Shown in pieces: positions 11,421 through 22,814 of a stretch of DNA of 64,000 nucleotides. The stretch's first letter is position 1. Each line of letters starts with the position of its first letter. This DNA comes from Impatiens glandulifera (lineage: Eukaryota > Streptophyta > Magnoliopsida > Ericales > Balsaminaceae). A program made the position numbers and the translations under genes. The stretch lies in NCBI RefSeq assembly GCF_907164915.1, contig NC_061867.1, positions 52,083,852-52,147,851 on the forward strand, in the 5' to 3' direction. The notes beneath the pieces are model-generated. The model saw only the letters and a program-made list of their open reading frames with translations. It was not told the origin of the DNA and did no database searches.

Positions 11421-14400
11421 CGTGGTAAATCCCCTATTTTTTGTTTTAAATAAACTCTTACTCATAAATTCAATCACACAATTAATTAAGGATTTTTTTT
11501 CTAACAGAGTAGGAATCAAATAAAGTGAATGTTATATATATCAAAAGTATATTAATTTGTCTATGTAGTAATTAATTAATAATGTTAGTTGACTTTCATG
11601 TTACAACAAGAAAGTATTGAAGATGAATGGGCACTAAGATGACAGTAATTAAATGATGCACTATACTAGTGCTACAATTTTCTCATCAATACTAAAATTG
11701 TATTTAACTTAACCCTTTGTTCATAGGATTCTTTGCAAATCAACTTTACTTTTTTATTTTATTTAGAAAGATATATAATATGACTCGTGAGTTCAATTTA
11801 GAGCATTTTTTAATGAAATCAAATCTTAGACATTTTGGTATCTTAAGATAACCATATTTACACCGGTTTACAATATCTCTTTCAAAAAAATATATCGCAA
11901 AATTGATGATCAGACGTCCTCTCCCCGCTCTCCCATGTAGAGTCTACGGTTAATGAAAGTGGCGCATTTGGATGAGTCGGACCAATCAACTTTAAGACAT
12001 TTGAAAATTTCGGCTATTCTTCCTTGGTAGATTCCCTTAAGTCTAGGGTGACGAGGTAGAAATTTGCTCCTATTAGGATATAAAAGAATAGATTCAAATC
12101 AACAATGTGACTAATTATAGAATATTAGGTTAATACAATCATTTATTTTCTAAACATAATAATCTAAATAAATAAACAATGTAATATAAAAATTAGTTGT
12201 GAAAACTTATATGTTGAAGAAGGTAATTCTAGTATATATATCTATCATTAATTAATTTTATATAATCAAATGTTAATAGAAATTTTTAATTTAGTAAAGA
12301 AATTATGATTAAGGCACAATATCTAGTTTTGATCCTGCAATAAGTGGTTACCATTAAAGAATTATAATAAAATGTTTTCAAATAAAGCAAATTGATCCGG
12401 TAATAAGTGACAACTAAATAATTAATTTTAAATTAGAGTGCTTTGATATAAAGCAAAGATTGATGTGAGATAAATTAGTATATTATTTAATTAATTAAGA
12501 CTAATATATTATTATAAATGTTTTGATATATCATATCAGTCCAAGTTCCATAATTTTTACGGGAACATTGTTTATAAAGAGTCTCGTTAAAAAAGAAAAG
12601 ATAAATATACTATTTCATTATTTAAAAAAAAATATAGGAAGATACCAAAAACAAATATTTATTATAATAAGGGGAATTTTCATACAAAAATTAATTTTAA
12701 AAAGTATGATAAAATTATAATTATTTACCTAATTAATTAACTCATTATAATAGTTTAAGTTTCAAAAATTGTTCTTTAAAAAAATAAAATTTATTTTTAT
12801 TTTTATTTAAAACATATTAAATTAAAATAAATGAAAAATTATCTCTAAGTTAAACAACTAAAATCATGATGTTCTATTCTTTATATATACTTTTATTTTA
12901 AATAAAAGTATAATTAATTATTACAAAAAGACAAAGAAAAAAAACTGACATAATGATAAACAAATTTTGAATATATGTAGATCAGACATAAATTTGCTTC
13001 ATTCAAAAGGTATTTAGGTTTATTTTATGTGATTTTTAATTAGACTATTTATTTTATTAAAAAAAACAGATTGGTACACTAACATGTTTAAAACTAATAT
13101 ATATATTAAATTTTAATTAAGATGAACTCTAAAATTCAACGAAGAAATATTATTAAATTTATTAATATATATTATTTTTTAAAAAAATTAAAAATAATAT
13201 TTCATATAATAAGATATTAAAAATATATATTAATTTATTTATTTTTTGTCCAAACCCAATTTGGAGTTCCAAATAGGAATATAAAGTCAAACAGCCCAAT
13301 GATATTTATGTTTTTTTTTGTTAGCAACTTACAAATATTTAATAGTTCACATCTTTATCTCCCCACCGCCCAAGCTAGCATTAATTCATTATATTAAACT
13401 AGTTTTTTTTTAATTTGCATAAAGTTTACTATCGATTTTATGTCTTCACTTTAATCTACATACTTTTCCATATCAAATGTATAAAAATAATGACTTAAGT
13501 ATTTTTTTGACTTTGTAGTCCAAACCCTTTGTTCTTATATATGTTTTTTTGTTCATTTTGTTAAAGTGCTCTGGAATTCGATAATTTGCATGTTTTTGTT
13601 CTTAAATTTTTGTTTTCATTTTTTATTCCTCTATTATATTTTACGTTATCATTCATTGCATAATGACCAAATATTTTGTATCTTATTTTCTTTATATTAT
13701 GTTAATAAATAGTAAAATTTTGTAAAAAAATAAATAAATGAATAATGAACTTGTACATAATAATTAATCATAATAAATGATAAAATTTAACTATGTTATC
13801 CTATGCCTATAATAGGATGAGAAAGAATATATTGGATTAACTCATTTCTCACCTACCCCACTATATTATGATGTTTTCTAATCTTCTTTTTACAATTAGA
13901 CAAATACAACATAATGAGGCATCAAAGTTGAGGTCATTAGGATGTCTTAGCCATCGAGGTCATGTCTAGATCCAAGAGGGTCTGGGCGTCGCACTAATGT
14001 TGTCTGAAAATGGGTCAAAAGCGTCACACTAAGGTGTACAATTCTCGAGTTTTACCTGCTTCTATTCCTACCTAAGTGGTTTCATTTTATAGAGATGCCT
14101 ATGTTTAATAGGGAAATTATGCTTTCAAAACAAAAGTCTATAAACAAAAAGTTTTTTGAAAAGCATTAGCCTACAATATTGCTAGTTGGGGGACATTTTT
14201 CACTTTCACGGCACCTATCGAAATGTCCAACGTTCATTATCAATACCCGAATAAAGACAATTTACATTAACATCCTCGATATTCAATAAATATTATTTTA
14301 AGACGTAAAATTTTTATTTTTATTTTTATTTGGATTACATCATCTCTCATTGTTTTGCATTCAAATGTGTGTAAGATTGGAGTCATGCTTAAATATATTT

Positions 14401-15693
14401 AAAGGCTATGTAATTGTTGAAACATATGCATCAAATATAAAGAAAAATAGTATTAAATATTTCACATATTGTAAATTAACTTCTGATATATAAATATTTC
14501 CATTAAACAAACATTGTTTTGCAAGAAAGAACACCAAAAGTAATTAAATCTATCTCAATAGTAAATAATTATAATAAGTTGAGATTCCATTCCAGATTTT
14601 CCACAAAACAAAATTAGTTTGAATTGTAAAAATAATTATAAAAGATAAAATGGTTCGTAATTAGTTAGTGTGATATTATTAGTTTAATAATATGTGTATT
14701 ATATATTTTATTTATTTATTTTGTTTATAAAGGAGAATTAGGGTAATTTGGTAGGTATATCAAAAATGTTTATTCATATTATATAGTATACCAAAAAAAT
14801 GCATATGAAAAATCATACTTACACTGTATCGAAATATTTTGTCGATATATCGAAAATTCGATATTGTATCAATATTATATCGTTCATTTAGGAAAAAATC
14901 GTGTAAAATAAAATAGTACTAAAGTTATAAGTTAAGACATCATTGTTTTATTGAGAAAGAAGTGAATTTATTGATGTTAGAGAGTAAATAAATATTTTGA
15001 TAATTAAACCTCAAATATGTTAGAAGTGGAAAATGAATTTACTATAATGTATTAATTTAAAATTAAGACTTAATTACTTATAAATATTATATATATGATT
15101 TATAATTAAAATTTTGAAAACTCATCCAGATCATTTTGATTTTTTACCATAATATATCGAATTTTTCAATAAAAATAGATATTTTTGATATTTTAGGTAA
15201 GATATATATTATATAACTTAAGTAAAACTTGTTTAATCTAGGTTTTTTTTTCTTTAAGATTTTTATCATTTTTTATTATAAATTATCTTTATCACATTAA
15301 TAACATTCTAAGTTTTAATCATTAAATCACTCCTTTAATCAATTAAAATATTCTTATTTTATTTACATTAAATTTAAATTTTAAATACAAAATTACTTTC
15401 TTTCTTTCTTTTTTATCAAAAACAGATTTTTTTTAAAACCCAAAAATTCAATATCAAACAAAATCTAGAGCATTCTTTTAATAAATAAAAAATTGAAGAC
15501 TTTTTATGATTGAGATGGCATGCATAAATGTGGAAAGATCATTGTCCCTTGAAGCTCGGAGGCGCCCATCAAGGAAAAACCTACTCTTCGAAATCGTCAT
15601 ACCTTCAAACTTACTTCACTAAAAAGGATCTATCTTTCTTCACCTACCCATTAACAGATTCAGAATTTTGAAATCGTCTATTCGATCTGTGAA
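11421..15693. other. Long AT-rich stretch without a supported gene
   Basis: No gene model, RNA gene or transposon terminus could be supported. The 65-codon frame at 12523-12720 is composed of Ile, Lys and Leu codons only because the DNA is AT-rich. The block 13910-14240 is G/C-richer and may be a decayed retroelement. The last 200 bases before 15694 would hold the promoter and 5' leader of the bHLH gene. Confidence 0.45.
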
Positions 15694-16673
15694 ATGGGTA
15701 TTGCAATTCGCGATTCATCTCTTCAAAACAAGCTCACTACACTTTGCAAGAACAATGGATGGTCTTTCGCTGTTCTTTTGTTCTTTGATCATCGAAATCC
15801 TTCGTAAGTCTCCAATCCCTCAATTCCCTAGTTGCAATTCCAAAAACTGATATGTATTTTCTTGTTTAGAATCGTTGGTCAAATCGAGCACAAATGGGTA
15901 TTCTCAGATGATGATGGTTTTATGAATAATGAGAATCTTGAATTTCAACACCATTTTGAGAAAGGAATAAAGGTAAAGGAATCTATACTGTTGTTCTGTT
16001 TGTGATTTGAATTGACAGAAATATGATTTCATCTATTTTCATTTCAGACAGTTGCTTTAATTGCTCTAGAAACTATTGGATTGCAGATAGGCTCAATCAA
16101 GAAGGTGGGTTTTTGTTCTTTTGGGTGTTTCAATACTCAACAGGATTATAAAGAAGAATTTGTTCTTCAATGTTTGTGCAGATTTATGAAACGAATGAAT
16201 TTGTTGATCGGGCTAAGAGATTTCTTAAGGAGATAGAAGATGATGACACATTTTCATCTGTAAACAGTTTGATTTGTAATTCAGAACTATTTCATCCTCA
16301 ATTTACCTCATTTTTCGATCAACAAAACATGTCATCACAAATAAACGAAGAAAAACTCGAAGATTCAATGGGTGTAAAGGAAGAAGAGATCATCAAGAAA
16401 CGTGGGACTTTGTTAAGAAGTGTCAAGAAAAGGGATAAACAAAAAGGGACTCGACAAAAGCTTCGCGAAAGAATTGCAGAGCTGAGAAAACTCATTCCAA
16501 ATGGTGGAAAGGTGACTTCATTTTACCTGTTGTAATGCATTGCCTTATTTTCTTTGTTTATTGAAGAGATACTAAAAATGAAACTTGTGTATCAGATGAG
16601 CATTGATTCTTTGTTGGTTCAAACTGTTGAACACATGTTATTACTTGAAGGTGTGACAAATCCAAAGAGATAG
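15694..16673 (+). CDS. Short LONESOME HIGHWAY-like bHLH transcription factor
   Basis: Spliced model: 15694-15803, 15870-15972, 16048-16104, 16182-16511, 16596-16673, giving 225 residues with all introns GT-AG. The N-terminus (residues 1-90: MGIAIRDSSLQ, LCKNNGWSFAV, GIKTVALIALETIGLQIGS) follows the LHW N-terminal domain, a GAF-like fold. Residues about 168-222 (RQKLRERIAELRKLIPNGGK then MSIDSLLVQTVEHMLLLEGV) are the bHLH. The basic part lacks the His-Glu-Arg triad of E-box binders, as in LHW relatives, which act as dimers with TMO5-type bHLH proteins in vascular development. The Arabidopsis members are several hundred residues long; this one ends right after helix 2 and lacks the long middle and the C-terminal region. 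It may be a natural short form, a decaying paralog, or mis-modelled at the 3' end, where further splice-like sites occur. Nuclear location is inferred. Confidence 0.75.
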
Positions 16674-17300
16674 AGGTAAAATTATCTCGATTTTATGAAA
16701 TTTTCATTAAAATCTATAGATTTTATATCTTCGGAAGTAAAAAAAATACCAATTCCATCGCCCATTTGAAGATTTAAGTTGGAACTAACTCGTTCTCTAT
16801 GTCGCTTTTGTCTTATGGTTTTCAATTTTTTTTATTAATCTAGATGAATTATGAATTCGAGAATTCATTTCCTGAGACAGCAGAGACAGTTTTGAATGAG
16901 AACAACAAATCGGGCATTCTTTGTTGTCGAATTTTGCTTAACTGGTAAGAATCTTACCCATTGTTGCATTTTCTTTTGGAACAAAATGTTCAATAATATG
17001 TTTTAGTAATTTAATTCAATTATACATAGAACAACATTTTAAATTCAAATAATCCAAATAAAAAAGATTGATGATTTGCAGGAGAAGAACAAGCGCCTAA
17101 CCGCGACTATACCTATCTCCTCCCTTCATCGGCTCGAGGGCTACTTTCTCGATAGAGATTATTACAGTTGCATTTCTGTAAATGTGTAAAGTTCGAGTTA
17201 ACTGAAAATTTTAAACAAGAAGATATTGCTACTTTTGTTTAATTCTCCAATTAACCTATCTAATCTGTAATTTTAAAATTGAATAAAAGCTCATTTTGCT
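16674..17300 (+). other. 3' region of the bHLH gene with extra splice-like sites
   Basis: After the TAG stop come good splice signals: an acceptor TTAATCTAG at about 16836-16844, a donor GGTAAGAATC near 16944, and an acceptor TTTGCAG at about 17076-17082. A polyadenylation-like AATAAA lies at 17282. These could be introns in the 3' untranslated region, or remains of the longer C-terminus found in other family members. The open stretch from 16845 (starting MNYEFENSF) does not resemble the LHW C-terminus as I know it. A transcript sequence would settle this. Confidence 0.4.
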
Positions 17301-17395
17301 AGTAAAAAGTTTCAATTCCATATTTTCTTTATAAAATATAATTTATTTTATAACAAACATAAAAAAAAAATTAAGATTATAATTCAAAAAAGAAA

Positions 17396-17469
17396 TGGCT
17401 TCGCCCGGGTTCGAACCGAAGACCTTCAGTGTGTTAGACTGACGTGATAACCAACTACACCACGAAACC
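17396..17469 (-). tRNA. tRNA-Val (AAC)
   Basis: The - strand folds as a full cloverleaf of 74 nt. The acceptor stem is GGTTTCG/CGAAGCC with discriminator A. The anticodon stem TCAGT/ACTGA encloses loop CTAACAC, anticodon AAC. Box A (TGGTGTAGTTGG) and box B (GGTTCGAACCC) are intact. A T-run lies just downstream on the - strand as pol III terminator. The T stem reads TTCGG/CCGGG with two G-U pairs; the common plant form, from memory, has TCCGG, so this copy may carry one C-to-T change that keeps pairing. It is probably functional. Confidence 0.95.
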
Positions 17470-18159
17470 TTTGTTTTAATTTAAATAAATAAACCATTTT
17501 AGACTCATAACTGTACCCTTGACAATTACAAAATTTTAATATAAGCCTCAAACATTTTATTTCTTACTTTTATTTATGTACATTTGAAATCTCACCTTTT
17601 GAACATAATTATTTTAAAATATAAATTCTTAACATAAAAATTCAAATTATAAAGTCATTAATCAAAATAAAATACTTAGAGTTTTTATTGTTTGAAAAAC
17701 TAGAATTTAATACCAAGAAAAGAGTAGCATAATATGGCATCAAATTCTTTATTTTGTTTTTTTTTTATCAAATTTAATAAATCTATCTGTATTTATTAAG
17801 TTAATATATTAGGAAAATCTTGTTATATTTTTAAATTATTTTAGCATTTCCTTGTATTATATATATGTGTGTGAAATTTAACAAATACAACTGGAGATTT
17901 TTAATTCTAAAAATTGTATTTCTATAGTTTTTAAAATTTTAAATAATGAATATGCTATATATTTAATAGGTATAAATAAACATGTTATATTTTTATGCAT
18001 ATAGTTATGGTCATTACTTCAACTAGCATGAATCCCGTGCATTTGCGCGGATGAGAATATATATAAAATATTATTTATTTATAAATATTTTAGATAAAAT
18101 TAAATTTCATTTTAAACTTAATATTAACTTATATTTTATCCGTTCGACACCCACTTAAC

Positions 18160-19800
18160 CCCTAAATTGACCATCATCTTGTGACCTCACACTTTCAAAT
18201 GCTCGTCAAACCAACCATTAATTCCAACCTCACACCCGACCTCCATCTCGTGACCTCAAACTTTAAATGCTCACCAAACCAACCACTAATTCCGACCTCA
18301 CACTTTCAGATACACAAACCAACCACTAATTCCGACCTCACACTTTCAGATGCTTATCATTTGTTTAAAAGTTGCGCCACCATATATTATAGTCAAGAAT
18401 ACATCGTTGAAAATATAAATTTGCATGTTTTGGGATTCGAAACTTGGTCTTCCACATGAAATGTGAATACTTAAACCGCTAGATTACATATGATTGTTGA
18501 AATAATTTTATTATTGTGTGTATGCATATTTATTTTGTATTTAATATTTATTAACAATTAGTTAACCACCACCCGACCTCCATCTCATGATCTCACACTT
18601 TTAAATGCTCGTCAAACCAACCAATAATTCCAACTTCACACTCGACAAATCACTCACCACCTGACCTTCATCTTGTGACCTCACACTTTCTTTCAAATGC
18701 TTGTCAACCCAACCACTAATTCCGACATCATACTCGACAAACCACCCACCACCCAATAATTCCGACTTCACACTCGACAAACCATCCACCACCCGACCTT
18801 CATCTTGTGACCTCACACTTTCAAATGCTCGCCAACCCAACCACTAATTCCGACATCACACTCGACAAACCACCCACCACCCAATAATTCCGCTTCACAC
18901 TCGACAAACCACCCACCACCCAATAATTCCGCTTCACACTCGACAAATCACCCACCACCCGACCTTCATCTTGTGACCTCACACTTTCAAATGCTCGTCA
19001 ACCCAACCACTAATTCCGACATCACATTCGAAAAACCACCCACCACCCAATAATTCCGACTTCACACTCGACAAACCACCCACCACCCAATAATTCTGAC
19101 TTCACACTCGACAAACCATCCACCACCCGACATTCATCTTGTGACCTCACACTTTCAAATGCTCGCCAACCCAACCACTAATTCCGACATCACACTCGAC
19201 AAACCACCCACCACCAAATAATTCCGACTTCACACTCGACAAACCACCCACCACCCAATAATTCCGACTTCACACTCGACAAACCACCCACCACCCGACT
19301 TTCATCTTGTGACCTCACACTTTCAAATGCTCGCCAACCCAACCACTAATTCCGACCTCACACTCGACAAACCACCCACCACCCGACCTCCATTTCGTGA
19401 CCTCACACTTTCAAATGCTCGCCAACCCAACCACTAATTCCGACATCACACTCGACAAACCACCCACCACCAAATAATTCCGACTTCACACTCGACAAAC
19501 CACCCACCACCCAATAATTCCGACTTCACACTCGACAAACCACCCACCACCCGACTTTCATCTTGTGACCTCACACTTTCAAATGCTCGCCAACCCAACC
19601 ACTAATTCCGACCTCACACTCGACAAACCACCCACCACCCGACCTCCATTTCGTGACCTCGCAATTTTAAATGCTCGTCATACCAACCACTAATTCCGAT
19701 ATCATACTCGATAAACCACCGACCACCCAACCTCCATCTCGTGACCTCATACATTTAAATGCTCGTCAAACCAACCACTAATTCCAACATCACACTTTCA
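18160..19800. repeat. Composite minisatellite inside the Helitron
   Basis: Two kinds of unit alternate. One is about 42 bp, built on ATTCCGACTTCACACTCGAC and AAACCACCCACCACCCAATA. The other is about 60 bp, built on CATCTTGTGACCTCACACTT and TCAAATGCTCGCCAACCCAA. The block 19150-19400 is repeated almost exactly at 19400-19650, so higher-order units of roughly 240 bp have formed. No real protein is encoded; frames across it are translations of the repeat. Confidence 0.9.
18421..18566 (-). repeat. tRNA-like direct repeat, left copy
   Basis: About 145 bp, matching 19825-19969 in the same orientation. On the - strand it carries TCTAGCGGTTTAAG, like pol III box A, and a box-B-like word whose better copy is at the partner. 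This looks like the tRNA-derived head of a SINE captured by the Helitron. It flanks the minisatellite on the left. Confidence 0.6.
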
Positions 19801-19824
19801 TATGCCTATAATTTGTTTAAAATT

Positions 19825-19969
19825 TTGCATGTTCTGGGATTCAAACCCTGATCTTCCGCATGAAATATGAACACTTAAACCGCTAGACCACTTATGATTG
19901 TTGAAATAATTTTATTATTTTGTGTATGCATATATATTTTGTATTTAATATTTATTATCAATTAGTTAA
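19825..19969 (-). repeat. tRNA-like direct repeat, right copy
   Basis: Partner of 18421-18566. On the - strand it reads GTGGTCTAGCGGTTTAAG (box A) and GGGTTTGAATCCC (box B), about 35 nt apart, as in a tRNA gene. The flanking arms do not form a full cloverleaf, so it is a tRNA-derived relic and not a working tRNA. Confidence 0.6.
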
Positions 19970-20235
19970 TTTTTATGTTAACATAAAAATTATTTATATT
20001 ATTATATGGATTAATGTGGTGCATGTTTACTTTAAACATTATTATATATATATTGTTATTATTAAATATAAAAATAAATATGTTATGTAATATTATATAT
20101 TTTAATATAAAATTATTGATAAAAAAAAATTATATTATTAATGAGAAAAAAATATAAATATTTATATGGTAAGAGAGAGTAAAAAAATACTTAATAATTA
20201 AATTAAGAGAGAGAAATATATATATATTAGGAAAG

Positions 20236-20238
<3 letters not shown>

Positions 20239-20275
<37 letters not shown>
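20239..20275. repeat. (AT)n microsatellite
   Basis: A pure AT dinucleotide run inside the Helitron, near its 5' end. Confidence 0.9.
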
Positions 20276-20279
<4 letters not shown>

Positions 20280-20425
20280 TTTGGAATATAATTATTTGGA
20301 GAGAGAAAATAATTAAGATAAATAATTATTAGGAAAGAGAAATTACCTTATTTGTTAATGATTGTGGAGAGAGCGTGTATTACACCTCAACCATTTTAAA
20401 TTAAGTGTTATTAGATATATATAGA

Positions 20426-22480
20426 TTTACAGTATTTTTAATAATAATTGAATAATCTTGTAAACATTTTTTTTTCATTTTAAACTGTAAAAGTTATTTA
20501 TTATATGAATATTATAGAATAATCGCACACATTTGAATCCGCAAAATCACAACTTTTTAATTGTATAATAATGAAACTAGTTAATTATAATTATAATCCT
20601 AATCTAATAAATAATATTTTCCCATGTGATTGAAATAGAAATTACACAAATCTAAATACAAGATGCTAGCAAAATTATTTGACTTTCACACACACAAAAA
20701 AGTTGCTTTTTAGATTTTATGTGATAAGTAATTTTTTGAGATTGTTTGTTTAAATAATTTTTAATTTTTAATTTAATTCTTTAAGAGATAAAAGTACATT
20801 TATAGATTAATAAAAAAATAAAGATATAACTAGAGTTAAAGTAATTTAGATGCAATTTGTTTAATATTTATTGATGAATTGCTAATTGAATTTAGAATTC
20901 AAAATCATTTGTCATAATATAAAATATAGAACAAAAAATCCACAATGATAATTATAAGGGCTAGTTTAATATTGGGTTATTTTACTTTTAAAAAAATCAT
21001 CCAATCAAATCTTATTTTTTAATTTTAATCAATTAAAATAATTTATTTTAATTTATAAAATTTAAATATAAAATATCAATATAATTCAACTTTTTTATAT
21101 TCAACTTTTTAAAGTTCAAATAATCTACTTTCTTATCTAATGAACTTTTTTTAATTAATAAAAATCTCAATTAACCCCAAATTGTTTAATTAAAAAAAAA
21201 CTAACTCTTAAAACTTGTTTGATCATGGATTTTAGAATTTTGACACTTTTTAAAAAAAACAATATTTAATAAAAATAAGTAAATTATTAAAAATAATTGT
21301 ACAATAAATTATTAAAATGTTATTTTATATTTAAAATTTAATAAGTATATTTTATTTTTTTTAATAATGAATTAAGTGATTTAATGTCTAAATTAATAAT
21401 ATAAAAAAAATAATCTAATAAAACCAATATTAAACCAGCTTTATTCAAAAACAAGTAAAAATAAAAGAAAAGAATAATTCCACTCATTTGTTTCTACCTA
21501 TTATTTTAATTTTTTATGCACATTACTTGACTTATTTTTAAAACTTTAAGTTATTTTTTCAATTTAAATAACTTTTGAAGGTTTAATACTATAATTAAAA
21601 AAATAATCATCGATAACAAAAACTCGTAATTTTGATACAATATATTAATAATTAAATTGTTAAATTTAAAATATTAAAATATTTTATATTTAAAATATAT
21701 ATTTTAAACTTTTTTATTAAAAAAAAACTAAATTTCTCAAAATAAGCATTGTTTTTATAAATAATTTCAAACCAAACCAAATTTAGGGATATTAGAATTT
21801 GTGTGTACATTTTTTTATTTAAAAACTTACTTATCATATACTTTATTTATTTCCAACTAAAGTTCAATATATTAATTAAAATACTAATTCAACCAATTAA
21901 AAACTTAAATGACATCATTTTTTTTACCAAACATAAATATATTTTTTAAAATATTAAATCATAATAATTCAATATTAGTTAATAAAAACCCTACTTGCAC
22001 AACCACACACAATTCCAATTTAGGGTCAAGACTATTTCCATTTTCAAATTTTTATTTTGATTTTAATTGAATTTATTTGAGAATTTATAGTGAAAATTGT
22101 TTTGATTTTATAAAAAAAGTGAGTAAAAATAGAATTAAGAAATGAAGTCAGAGCTTATGAATTAAGCCACCGGCAGTAGGATTTGTAGAAATTTCACGCA
22201 AACTCCCATTTTTGATAATCATCCTCTTTCCGTTACCAACCTAATTCAATAATCACCCATTTCTGGTTTTGAATTTCTCTCACAAACCCTAGAAAGCTTT
22301 TTCTATCCAATATGACTCTGCTTTCGATTTTCATCTTTCTCTTCAATCAACCCCCTTTTTCATAAGGGTTTTTTTGTTTTGGGTTTCATTCATCTAATTC
22401 TCGAATACCCATCAATTTTTTTTATAGATTCAAAGATAGATATGGGTTTCATTTTGACTTTTCATATATGATCGATACAA
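20426..22480. other. AT-rich intergenic DNA leading into the WNK promoter
   Basis: 20426-22150 shows nothing but AT-rich sequence with chance frames such as the 61-codon one at 21652-21837. From about 22160 the composition rises and CT-rich leader-like sequence appears. That is where I would place the promoter and start of transcription of the kinase gene. Confidence 0.45.
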
Positions 22481-22495
22481 AATTGAGGCTAAAAG

Positions 22496-22678
22496 ATGGA
22501 CATTTCGGAGGGACTTGACGAGGAGGGTACGATGATGTTCACTGGTAAACAAGAGAGAATTGTCGGCACCTCAAACAATAAGATGGATTTCGTCGGATAT
22601 CAATTTTGGTTTCCGTCTTCCATTGATTCGTATTCTGTTGCTTGTGAGGCCTTCTCCGAATGTATCAAGTTTCTCTAA
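22496..22678 (+). other. Upstream open reading frame in the WNK leader
   Basis: A 60-codon ATG frame (MDISEGLDEEGTMM...) lies ahead of the kinase start in another frame. It is followed by a long pyrimidine/GT tract and a strong acceptor (TCTTCACTCAG, ending 22801). The leader therefore probably contains an intron, and this frame may be an upstream ORF that lowers kinase translation. I found no in-frame splice joining it to the kinase, so I do not include it in the protein. Confidence 0.4.
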
Positions 22679-22814
22679 CTCCGAAGTCCCGATCTGAGAG
22701 TGCTGCCGACTTTTTTTCTTTTCTTTTTTCTTCTTTCTCTGTCTCTGTGTTTGTGTCTGTGTCTGTGTGTGTGTGTGTGGTTGTTCATTCTTCTTCACTC
22801 AGGAAGAAGAAGAA

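Larger units (their letters stand above)
18023..20425 (-). mobile_element. Non-autonomous Helitron
   Basis: Read on the - strand the element starts TCTATATATATCTAATAAC at 20425, directly after an A. It ends with a hairpin-forming CCGCGCAAATGCACGGG, a short spacer and CTAG at 18023, followed by T. A 5' TC, a 3' hairpin plus CTRR, and insertion between A and T without target-site duplication are the defining marks of Helitrons. The element is about 2.4 kb and encodes neither Rep nor helicase. Its body is taken up by a minisatellite (18160-19800) flanked by a tRNA-like direct repeat. Confidence 0.75.

Noticed and set aside
12523..12720. 65-codon Ile/Lys/Leu-rich frame
   Set aside because: Its composition follows AT-rich DNA; no homology-type motif or gene context.
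18181..18840. Frames of 92 and 79 codons in the Helitron
   Set aside because: They translate minisatellite units and are present in different phases on both strands; there is no Rep or helicase motif.
18000..19900. CRISPR-like array of regularly spaced repeats
   Set aside because: Repeats are contiguous and degenerate with no unique spacers, in plant nuclear DNA; it is a minisatellite.
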